Positions 55,476-64,000 of a stretch of 64,000 nt of DNA are shown piece by piece. A program made the translations under genes and the position numbers. The first letter of the stretch is position 1, and each line of letters begins with the position of its first letter. A model generated the notes under the pieces. The model did not search any database. It was given only the letters and a program-made list of their open reading frames with translations, and was not told where the DNA came from. This DNA is from Ariolimax columbianus (taxonomy: Eukaryota; Mollusca; Gastropoda; Stylommatophora; Arionidae), in the NCBI GenBank assembly GCA_036924085.1, contig JAVGWX010000002.1, positions 159,635,577 through 159,699,576 of the forward strand. The letters run 5' to 3'.

Positions 55476-55610
55476 AACACAGATGAAGATAGAGAGCCTG
55501 GTGTCGTCTACATTGGTCATGTCCCACATGGCTTCTATGAGAAGCAACTTAAAGATTATTTTTCACAATTTGGTAAAGTGCTGAGCATCAAATTATCCCG
55601 GTCAAAGAAG
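55476..55610 (+). CDS. NIFK: RRM protein (NIFK/Nop15-like), RRM N-terminal half
   Basis: Forty-five codons between acceptor TGTGAAACAG (55475) and donor AAG|GTTAGA (55611), phase 0 at both ends. The peptide reads NTDEDREPG, then [20 protein letters not shown], then [22 protein letters not shown] is the RRM RNP2 strand, [14 protein letters not shown] the first helix and its end. PHGFYE-x-L-x-x-YF-x-QFG followed by a basic LSRSKK is the pattern of the Nop15/NIFK family, nucleolar RRM proteins needed for large-subunit ribosome assembly. The second half of the RRM (RNP1, usually GNS-K-YAFVEF) should be in the next exon; I could not find it downstream in this window, so the gene is either very long or broken. 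Confidence 0.72.
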
Positions 55611-57430
55611 GTTAGAGATTTGCAGGTTGTTTTTTTTTTGTTCATTGTTATGTATTGAAATCAGGACACAAAATATGAATAAGTGGAAATGATGAAAAGT
55701 GCTTCAATGAATCACAAACATCAGCAATTTTTAATCCAATGCGGGACACCTAAGAGGTGTGATCCAAAATATTATGAACGAGTTGCAGACCATCAGAATG
55801 CATCATACGCTTAAGTCATCTTCCAGTAAACACAGGTATATTTTTACATGGTTCTTTTTCAAACTCAAAACTCTATAATAATCTTTACAAGAAAATAATC
55901 TAGTTCACTTTATAAATTCAAGACAACAATTTGTAAACATTGTGTACTTCATGTTCGTTCCTTATTCTTCGTTCGTCTTCAGATCAGCGTCCCAGTTTCT
56001 CTTACAAAGGACAACTTTGTTTGTAAGGCTGTTTTATCTCCATACAGCTTTTTGTTTCATATCTGTTAGGTAATTTGATGAAAAATTCAAATTGACTCTA
56101 CAGCATTACAAATACAACTGTTAGAAAGCCCCAGAAAAATGCAATCCAATGATGTATCAACTATGTCTCTATGTCGACCCTCACGAAAGTTATGATTTTT
56201 TATATATTTAAATTAGCTTAAAAGTCCGCAAAGGGGCTATAGAGGAAGAGTAAAAATATGGACTATGAAAACTTGTATCCGAAAAGCAGAGTGGAGTGGA
56301 CAATATGCTGATTATCTCAGCTATTCATGACAGAATACATGTAAAACCATACATTTTTATATTCGGGAGAACAAAATACAACCGATGGCGGTAATTGCAT
56401 GACTTTTCCAAAAGGCAGGAACTAATTAATATTCAAAATGGCGACCTCATTTGCATAATTCGCAACTAAAATAATGCTGCAATATTTTTCTCGTCTTGTT
56501 ATACTACATGTGATATATCATATTGATCGTCCTTTTGAGAGGAGCATTAATATATTTATTGTATGGTGTTATTTCATTAAAATGCTTGCAGAATTAGTAT
56601 ACAGAACAAATTATTACACAAATTTAAGAACAATTTTTTTACTAAGTTATGAAACATACATAGTTGTTAGAAATAAAGGAATGTTAGAAATAAAAAGAAT
56701 ATACTTACAGACGGTCCCTGGAACATACTTACAAGCTACAGTTGATTATTCAAATGTGGCATTTGCAAAAACAAAATCAGATAGGAACTGAGTCCCTGGC
56801 ATGTCGTAATCCGTTTCTGAATAGGTAACTGGCATGTGGTAATCCGTTTCTGAATAGGTAACTCAGCTGGCATGTCATAATCCTTTTCTAAATGAATACT
56901 ACCAATAATAAGTAAAGATAACTGCTTGTAGATGTTGGCCGTGTTCAGTGATGTTTGTTTCGTGGTAGGCCTTCCTCTGATCAATTGAATATACAAAAAA
57001 AATTATTACATACATTTAACAAGAGACATGTATGATATGCAGTTTAATTCATTAATGGTGTTAATGTAGTTTACAAACAAGTGTGTTCCAAACAGCAAAA
57101 CATATGGATTAACAGTCTTTATTGGGTAAGTCTGATATGTTAATTGTTTTTGTCGTGCAGTTTGTTGTTGCATGTCTCTTATTATTTTACTATTTGACAA
57201 ATAGAGATATATTTATATCATTTATATGTTCTTAATGCTCATGCAATCTTCCCTATATAACCACATAATATGATCATATAAAACAGTGACATTTTAACTA
57301 ACAGTAGATGAAATTTGAAAAGTAACAGGAGATGTCTGGCATTAAAGATGGAAATACTGCTACATCCTGAAAGAGCTAACCAAAAAAAGTTTCAATATGG
57401 CTATATAATTTAAAAAAAGAATATACTTAC
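55611..57430. other. AT-rich sequence, candidate intron
   Basis: No second RRM half seen. A 105-codon plus frame (56474-56791) has no known motif and strongly AT-driven composition. At 56808-56895 three imperfect ~33-bp units (CTGGCATGTCGTAATCCGTT) are present. Confidence 0.45.
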
Positions 57431-57433
57431 AAA

Positions 57434-57610
57434 CTATTCTAACTTGAGGTCCCCAAGAGCAAAATCAGCTAAAAATGCAGCCATTGTCATCACATAATCC
57501 TCATTTGGCGGCAGTTCATCTATTGACCAGTACTTCAGACAGACACACTTCTGGTCAGGTTTCTTCCTCGTCTGCTTTATTGATAAGGAAGTGATGTAAA
57601 AGTGGAATAT
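57434..57610 (-). CDS. unrecognised gene, terminal coding exon
   Basis: On the minus strand an acceptor TTTCATTTTAG (57611-57616) opens a frame of 58 codons and a stop (57434-57436): IFHFYITSLSIKQTRKK, then KCVCLKYWSIDELPPNEDYV, then MTMAAFLADFALGDLKLE. The mix of charged, aromatic and proline residues and codon usage look like real protein, unlike the repeat shadows elsewhere. I do not recognise the family. The donor that joins it to the upstream exon at 57692-58183 could not be fixed; the phase-0 options GTTGTT and GTGCCA are weak. Confidence 0.4.
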   Translation of the reverse strand: MFHFYITSLSIKQTRKKPDQKCVCLKYWSIDELPPNEDYVMTMAAFLADFALGDLKLE

Positions 57611-57691
57611 CTAAAATGAAATAATGATTGTCAATAAATTGATGCAGTTTAAATTTTACACTATCATCTAAATCTTTAAAAATATCTAATT

Positions 57692-58183
57692 CTAATATGG
57701 GTGTATTGTTAAAAATGGCACAACAACAAACTTCTTTCCTTCCATAAATGATGATGATGGCGGCTCAACAGACACATCTGAAACAGTTGACACTGTTGTT
57801 GCTGAAATCTCTTGTGGCTGCAACAAAACAGTATTAGACATATCTTTAAAATGTATAGGAAAGGGCTGCTGAAAAAGATTTACGAGTGAGTGCCAGTGAC
57901 TACTCAAATTGTTTTTCTTCAGCTTCAGTTCACTCTGCAAGGTTCGCATATTTGAGCCGAGCTTTATCTCATCTATACACTTATCCTGTTCTATAAACAT
58001 AGAAGGAACAAGAGTCTTAACTTTCCGCAGCAAAACAGTGATTGAGGGATCTCTGGTTTCCACCAGCAGCTGTGCAATGTATCCTTTCAGAAATGGATAC
58101 ACGGGTTAAAAGCACGCCAAATGTGCTTTCAGATCAACAGCAGACTTCTTGATTGCCATTGTATGGAGGATGGCTAATAATTT
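57692..58183 (-). pseudogene. unrecognised gene, internal exon with in-frame stop
   Basis: Acceptor CTTTGTTTTTAG (58184-58195) is followed on the minus strand by a frame KLLAILHTMAIKKSAVDLKA then HLACF, a TAA at 58106-58108, then in the same frame PVYPFLKGYIAQLLVETRDP, SITVLLRKVKTLVPSMF and on to FVVVPFLTIHPY and stop. The frame is the same on both sides of the TAA and composition is protein-like throughout, so the stop looks like a recent nonsense change, a sequencing error, or the product is made from an internal start. No family recognised. Upstream, 58962 has donor GAG|GTAAGT on the same strand, so a non-coding first exon (about 58962-59060) is likely. Confidence 0.42.
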
Positions 58184-58961
58184 CTAAAAACAAAGAAAGA
58201 TGAAATAAAACTAAAATTGCAAGCTAATGTTGTAAAAAAAAGATATAAGAAATATTACATGTAATACTAGTTCACAGTTACTAATATTACTATACTGAGT
58301 ATACTTGTGGAGTTAATGATTAATATAAAATGGAGGGCAGGATTTTGCATTTTTTTTAAATAGCTTACTTTGTAATTAAACATCACATGTCTTTAATATA
58401 CATTTTATTCACATCAAATTTAGCAAACATACAGATAAGAGATTGCAGAATGTAAAAAATATCAATTTTGTATATTACATGTATATTACATGCATATCAA
58501 TATGTGATATGGCCATTGAAAGTCAAACAATAAAAAAAAATTTATCAAGTTTTGATAACTTCAAAACACACGACACTCAACTGCAATTGTTTTAATTGTT
58601 CAAATCACGTGTGTTTGGTTTTATGGTAGTGATTAACATCAGTAAACTAATTTGACTATCATCTATGATAATGTTTAAAATGATTTATGTACTAGATGTG
58701 CAATTGATTAAATTCATTAATCAATCCGGCTATTCTGTTACACCAACCATCATTCACGAAATGGACAAAAACAAAAATGGCCGACATTTAGTGACATTTG
58801 TTGTAAAACTGTTTACTTTTATATAACTCCACGCGCGTTAGTTATTGTTTAAATGCCATCAAATTTACTAAACAGACAGATAATTGGATGCAGAATGTTT
58901 AAAATACCACGAATATATAATTAAAAGGCTATTTAGCACGTATATAACTAAGTAAACTTAC

Positions 58962-59065
58962 CTCTATTTTTCAATTGCTGGAAAATGACTATAGTCGATA
59001 TCGATTTCCGATCACATGCACTCTATGCTCATGAACATTCAAAGTGCGATACCGATCGTCCTTAT
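58962..59065 (-). other. probable 5' non-coding exon of the minus-strand locus
   Basis: Minus-strand sequence ends in AAAAATAGAG|GTAAGT (donor 58956-58961), a perfect donor. A TATATAAGG (reverse complement of CCTTATATA, about 59061-59069) lies just upstream and could be a TATA box. Start site not determined. The 58196-58955 interval is then an AT-rich intron with nothing else seen. Confidence 0.35.
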
Positions 59066-59224
59066 ATACACTCCAAAAATCACGTGTTTGGCCTAGAAAA
59101 GAAAAATTCGTAACGCGTCATAAAAAGTTACGCGTTTAGCGGGATTCACAAAAAATGTTCCCAGAGGCCGGAAACTGCCATTTAAAAAAAATAGATTTCC
59201 GGGCGAAATCGAAGTACCTATATC

Positions 59225-59820
59225 TGTCTCACGAGGTCAGTATTTATTCTCTCTCTTCCTGTGTTACCATGCAGCTTTGTAGGATGTGTTCCACGGTCAT
59301 GGTATGCATCCCACATGGACACCTGTCATCTGTCAATCCTCATGTTGTAAAGTTGAGCCTTGAGTCAGTTGTGCCTAGTTCTCAGTCTGGAGATTACTTG
59401 CTCTTCTCTATTTAAATTATAGTAGCCGTCGTTTTCTTTTCAAAAGTCGGGGTGTTGATCAGCCTCTCTTCTATCCCCCCCCCCCCCCCCCCCCCCAATT
59501 AGCTTTAATTATGATCTAGGCCTCATTATATGCTATGTAATGCTCAGGTATGTTTGTGGTGGATGCTCTTCCACTCTTTGCTAGTTTGCCTGCAGCCACA
59601 TTGCCTTCAATATTGTAGTGGAATGGGATCCACTGTATGACCAACCTTGGGTGTTCTGCTGAGAGCAGTGTCAGGGAGTAGACACATTGCTAGAGATCTT
59701 CATCTTTGTATATTGTATTGTTTTAGCGCTGCTAATACTGACATATCAGTCAGGAATACTATGTTTTCTTGGTGGATATGTTTATCTTGGATTACAAGCT
59801 CAGCTGCGGCCTTCCAGGCT
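59225..59820 (-). pseudogene. decayed antisense RNase H LINE fragment
   Basis: Minus strand near 59330-59260 reads CPCGMHTMTVEHILQ, matching CSCGTGKMTAEHLLQ of the LINE copies at 13 and 44 kb, and near 59790-59720 ELVIQDKHIHQENIVFLTD then ISALAALK-like residues matching the RNase H LLTDALSVVTALK block. A ~30-C run at 59464-59496 interrupts it. Strongly decayed. Confidence 0.62.
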
Positions 59821-62300
59821 TTAAGAAATTTAACAATAATTCAAGTTTATGCACCAACATCAGCAGCTGATGATTGTGAAATGGAAGATTTCTATAACAT
59901 CTTACAAGAAACAATGGAAAAAGTAGAAAAAAGAGACATCTTGATCATCATTGGAGATTTCAATGCGAAAGTTGGAGAGGAAAGAGCCAACAAGAACAGA
60001 CGTGTTGGAGGACCTTTTGGTTTGGAGCACAGAAATGAGCGAGGAGAAAAACTGGTTGAATTCTGCATGGAAAATAACCTCTCCGTTGCCAACATCTTAT
60101 TTAAACAACATCCACGAAGACTATACACATGGACCTCCCCTGATGGTAACAGCAGAAATCAAATAGATTCCATCCTGGTACAACAAAGATGGAAGTCAAA
60201 TGTGCTGGCAACAAAAATGCTGCGAGACAGACCACGAATTACTGTTTGCAGTTTTCAAAACAAGACTACCTAGGATTAACAAAGGTTGCCAGCCAATACA
60301 CTTTGATGTAACAGCTACTGAATACAACATCAAAGTAGAAAACAAATTTGAGGCGTTGCTTGGGGTACTGGAAGAGATGACACCTGAGGAGTTGACATCA
60401 CACATAGGGGATATTTTAATTTTGACAGCGAAAGAAATGATTCCCAGGATGTCGCACAAGAAACAGAGCTATATATCAGAGGAAACACAGAAACTCATTG
60501 AAAAAAGGAAACAATTAAAACAAATGGGAAGTCAGGGGACCAACACAGCATATAAAAACTGCTCAAGAAAAGTTAGAAGAGAAATAAGAAAAGATAAATG
60601 AAGATACATAGTGAAAACTTGTAAAGATATAGAAAACCTACAGCAACAAGGCAGGGAGAGAGATGCCTTTAAGGCAATAAGAACACTCACAAGGGAATTC
60701 CGTCCTGTTCCACATCTTATCAATGACAAAAAGGATAACACATTAACAGAAACCAAAGACATACTGAATAGATTGAGAGAGTACTGCAGAACCATGTATG
60801 GAGATAGCACAAAGTGCTCAGTTACAATCCAACCAAAGGATGAGAAAGAACCCGAACCAACATTGGAGGAAGTACGCTCTGCAATTAAAAGCCTGAAAAA
60901 GTGAAAGTCCCCAGGATGCGATGATATCCAAGCAGGAGGGGAGGTAAGTGCTCGAGTCTATCACAAGCTGTGCTAACAGATATGGCAGAGTGGCCAGAAG
61001 CATAGAATTTATATTTCCCTCTCCAAAAAAAGGCAACCTGAAGCTGTGCCCGAACTATCGCGATGATCAGCCATGCTAGCAAGATACTCTTGCGGATCCT
61101 ATTAAGAAGGATAGAGAAAAGGTTTGAATCTGAAATTCACGTAGTCCAGGCAGGTTTTAGGATAGACACAGGGACCACATATTCAATTTAAGGAATATCT
61201 ATGAAAAATGTAGAGCATTTAATCTAGACGTGTACACTGTTTCATTGATTACACCAATGCCTTTGATACGGTAAAACATCAAAATCTGTGGAAAATCATG
61301 AAGGAAATGCGGTTTCCTGTGAATATTATTCATCTCATTGAAACATTATACCAATATCAACAAGCCGTTATCCAAGTATCTGGGCAAACATCAGATTGGT
61401 TTGCAGTACAAAAGGGAGTAAGACAGGGATGTATCCTCTCACCTTATCTGTACAACATATATGCGGAATGTATAATGAGAAATGTTCGAGAAGATGAGAA
61501 CATTGAAAGTTTCGACCCATTTATGATTGGCAGGTAAGAGATTCCAGGGTTACGATATGCAGATGACACAGGGATACTATCAAGAAGTGCAGAAGGGCTA
61601 GAGCAGCTACTTTCAGCCGTAAATGGACATAATGAAGATCAAAACCTGTTTATAAACATAAATAAAACAAAGATAATGACCACCAACAAAACACAATGTC
61701 AGCATAGATTTACAGTGGGTGGTGAGGAAATAGATCAGATCACTCATTTTGAATATCTGGGCTCCAGAATTGACAAAAATGGTGACTGCTCAAAATAAAT
61801 CAGAAGACTAGCCATGGCAATGCAGAGACTGGACAGCCTGAAGAAATTATGGCAGAGCACCACAAACAAAATGATAAAAGTAAAAGTCTTGAGAGCCTGT
61901 GTTTTTCCTGGGGCAGCTTATTGCTGCGAATCATGGATGATTACCAAAACTTCCAGACAAAGAATCAAATCCTTCGAGTCAAAATGTTACAGAAAGATCC
62001 TCAGAATACACTGTACAGATAAAAAGACAAATGTAGACATTTGGCAAGAGTTGAACATAGAGGAAAATTGGTTTATCAACTCCATTTTGGGTAGAAAATG
62101 CAAATAATTTGGTCACATCAAGAGACACAACGGTCTCGAGAGAACAGTGATGGAAAGTATGGTGCGAGGCAAAAGAGGAAGGGGTAGACCAAGAAGACAA
62201 TGGCACCAAGATATCCAGGAATGCCTGGGTATGACTGGCGGAGGCTGGAGTTTTGGCAAGGGAACGAGTTTCTTTCAGACAGACTGTGATGGGAGTGACG
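59815..62300 (+). pseudogene. RTE-like LINE ORF: endonuclease and reverse transcriptase
   Basis: EN part: IIQVYAPTS (59836-59862), IIGDFNAKVG (59945-59975), TWTSPDGNSRNQIDSILV (60127-60180) with the RNQID motif, then SDHELL-like TDHELLFAVF after a frameshift near 60200. RT part: FIDYTNAFDTVKH (motif A, 61240-61280), QKGVRQGCILSPYLYNIY (motif B, 61408-61461), RYADDTGIL (motif C, YADD, 61555-61582), NKTKIM, then ITHFEYLGSRI (61738-61770). Tail: AYCCESWMITK, FGHIKRHNG and GKRGRGRPRRQW (62167-62202). EN-RT without RNase H and with YADD fits RTE/BovB. Broken by stops at 60599 (TGA), 60902 (TGA), several between 60970 and 61220, 61536 (TAA), 61796 (TAA) and 62104 (TAA). Confidence 0.82.
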
Positions 62301-62340
62301 TTCTATAAAGGACATGCTACATGATGATGATGGGTAGTAC
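59815..62340 (+). mobile_element. RTE/BovB-like LINE, 5'-truncated
   Basis: Contains endonuclease then RT domains and C-terminal tail in order, and ends with CATGATGATGATGGGTAG (about 62318-62336), an ATG-repeat tail typical of RTE-type elements. Its 5' end is joined directly to the antisense RNase H fragment, creating the chimeric frame 59647-60273. Confidence 0.78.
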
Positions 62341-62950
62341 AATCCAAGACTTCATGTGCCAAATCTGTTGTGATTTATTTTTCAAAATAAAAATTAAGTC
62401 ATAATGAACACATTAAGTTGAAATTATAATCCGAAGATAATTAATTAAATAACACGTGACAAAGTATTCATTGTAAAAATAAATATTAAATGTCATTAAT
62501 GTGGAGTGGGAAAGACAACGTAATTGTGTGTGTGCACTCACCACTGAGTTATTTAATCAATAGCATCAGAACAGTTACTTTCATCTTTTCCCCAGTCAAG
62601 AGTTTCAATGAGACTTGTATTGAATATCCATGTGTAATCCAAATGCAGTATCAAATCAAATGTAATTCCTCAGTTATCTAAGTCCGAAGTCCATTGTGCA
62701 GAAAGCAACAAGTTTAAAAATTTGCCAGATCTGTCAATACACCAAATCTCATAGAAGTAGCTCTACATTAAATGAAAGCTGCACGTGCAGCAGATAATTC
62801 TTTTATATTTATGGTTTTTTAAAAAGTCGGATTGTCAAAGCTAAACGACGCAGTGAAACATTGGTGTTAGATACCAATTTTGGTATAATCAGACTAAATC
62901 ATGACATTGATCCCCATCGAATGTGGCTATAAAGGGATAAAATAACACAC
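62341..62950. other. AT-rich unique sequence
   Basis: No gene or repeat recognised. Confidence 0.45.
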
Positions 62951-63130
62951 TTCCCACGCACATCAGGGTTACACTTTGATCATACTCATCAGGGTGCATG
63001 TTTCCCATACACATCTGGGTGCACACTTCTCATACACATCAGGTGTACAAGCGTAGAAACGTCACATACACATCAGTGTTCATACTTCCTGTACAAATCA
63101 GGTGTACGTCCTTCCCATAAACATCAGGGT
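62950..63130. repeat. degenerate ~25-35-bp repeat (ACACATCAGGGT)
   Basis: Six imperfect repeats of CCCATACACATCAGGGTGCA-like sequence. Unit length is irregular and mutations are many, so this array is old. Confidence 0.75.
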
Positions 63131-63480
63131 AGACCCATACAATTGCTTCCACCATGAGACCATAATATTGATACAGGGTAGCCAATGTACACCTAGTTTT
63201 GTTGTATATGTGTGTACAAATTGAGCTTCTGAGTACCAGTATGATTAGAGAACTTGCGTCTGATGACAAACGTACCATGTTTAATCCCCAGTTCCAATAT
63301 GCTCCTGTCTTCTCAATTGTGCTCCTTACAAAGCATAGTGCCACCACTGTAGATAACTGTATACAGGAAGCCAGAACACTTGGTGTACTCTTGTATTGTT
63401 GGTAGTTTCTGTAGCATGTTCTTTTACATGATGGGGCTGCTACCTCTTTGCACTTTTGTGACATGCAGTTGTTGCATTAA
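63131..63480. other. unique sequence, no gene seen
   Basis: Overlapping plus (68 and 61 codons) and minus (141 codons, 63039-63464) frames. The minus frame is protein-like in places but has no motif I know and no clear splice boundaries. Confidence 0.35.
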
Positions 63481-63484
63481 TTTG

Positions 63485-63630
63485 CTTACAGTGAGGGGTC
63501 CCAGTATTCAGACGGGGAACATTCTAGTCTACCCAACTGTAAATGAAAGCTTGACCTACATTTAGAAACGGCAGGTAAGCGAGAAGAAATTGCCACCATG
63601 CCTCCTATAAAAGGTTTAGATCTAGCCAAA
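63485..63630 (+). mobile_element. SINE-like fragment (CTGTAAATG core)
   Basis: GGTCCCAGTATTCAGACGGG (B-box-like) is followed by CTACCCAACTGTAAATGAAA (63529-63548), a variant of the family core, then CAGGTAAGCGAGAAGAAATT. Head truncated. Confidence 0.5.
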
Positions 63631-63639
63631 TAAAGGATC

Positions 63640-63960
63640 TCACACTTGCTCCTCAATGGACTGCTGTAGTGCTGTCTTCACTTGCTCCTCAATGGACTGC
63701 TGTAGTGCTGTCTTCACTTGCTCCTCGCTGTAGTGCTGTCTTCACTTGCTCCTCGCTGTAGTGCTGTCTTCACTTGCTCCTCAATGGACTGCTGTAGTGC
63801 TGTCTTCACTTGCTCCTCGCTGTAGTGCTGTCTTCACTTGCTCCTCGCTGTAGTGCTGTCTTCACTTGCTCCTCAATGGACTGCTGTAGTGCTGTCTTCA
63901 CTTGCTCCTCGCTGTAGTGCTGTCTTCACTTGCTCCTCGCTGTAGTGCTGTCTTCATTTT
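63640..63960. repeat. 28/36-bp minisatellite
   Basis: About ten units, core CTTCACTTGCTCCTC then either GC or AATGGACTGC, then TGTAGTGCTGT. The 36-bp and 28-bp forms come in runs of 1-2, so an 8-bp deletion form has been spreading among full-length units. Confidence 0.93.
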
Positions 63961-64000
63961 ATTAAATATTGAGCATTCATTCTTTCTGTTCTTATTTTCA

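Noticed and set aside
56474..56791. 105-codon plus frame as a small gene
   Set aside because: Composition is dominated by Tyr, Ile, Leu and Asn as expected of AT-rich DNA, with no motif or splice support.
59647..60273. 208-codon frame as a host gene
   Set aside because: The first third is antisense LINE RNase H and the rest RTE endonuclease; the frame is a junction artefact.
63039..63464. 141-codon minus frame as a gene
   Set aside because: Partly overlaps a degenerate repeat at 62.95-63.13 kb, has no recognised domain and no clear splice sites; left as unexplained.

Overview
The window is eukaryotic DNA, most probably from a gastropod mollusc. The evidence is spliced genes with GT-AG introns, a complete precursor gene for a molluscan-type neuropeptide F (NPF), an RRM-protein gene start, several non-LTR retrotransposons, a mariner element and tRNA-derived SINEs. 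The species cannot be resolved from sequence alone. Tandem repeats dominate: by a rough tally about 25 kb of 64 kb is minisatellite or microsatellite, with unit lengths from 2 to 56 bp. Most long open frames are shadows of these repeats.

Layout. 0-9.7 kb: minisatellites (50, 27/33, 24, 24/29 and 35 bp units), GA/AT-rich low complexity and SINE fragments. 10.3-12.5 kb: a decayed plus-strand I/Jockey-like LINE whose coding sequence has been blown up by two separate 31-bp minisatellites. 12.9-14.45 kb: a fresher minus-strand copy of the same LINE family, flanked by a ~45-bp duplication. 15-25.3 kb: more minisatellites (46, 31, 19, 29, 16 and 16 bp units), two SINEs and two LINE remnants. 25.3-28.35 kb: a dead mariner transposase gene whose ORF contains a 44-bp and a 40-bp minisatellite, both clearly grown out of transposase codons. 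28.5-29.3 kb: another LINE tail.

29.5-39.5 kb: the NPF gene on the plus strand, CDS join(29535..29710,35236..35288,39427..39455), 85 residues: signal peptide, amidated NPF ending RPRF-GKR, short acidic tail. The phase-2 intron inside the penultimate Arg codon is the classic NPY/NPF intron. Intron 1 holds a ~2.9-kb CA/C-rich array. Intron 2 holds a 56-bp array in which every unit carries a plausible 3' splice site, a 24-nt mini-exon and a GTGAGT donor. 40.1-43.55 kb: 34-bp and 21-bp arrays. 43.96-46.64 kb: a minus-strand LINE with one continuous frame broken by only four stop codons, bracketed by a ~343-bp direct repeat. 47.5-52.2 kb: a G-rich satellite complex of related units. 54.06-55.6 kb: the first exons of an RRM protein resembling NIFK/Nop15, the rest lying outside what I can find. 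57.4-59.0 kb: an unrecognised spliced minus-strand locus with an in-frame stop. 59.2-62.3 kb: an antisense RNase H LINE scrap abutting an RTE/BovB-like LINE. The end is a 28/36-bp minisatellite.

The most unusual theme is that minisatellites here have recognisable seeds: transposon coding sequence in at least four arrays, and apparently exon-like sequence inside a neuropeptide gene intron. This looks like a genome with a strong, recurrent tandem-duplication process acting on whatever unique sequence is present.
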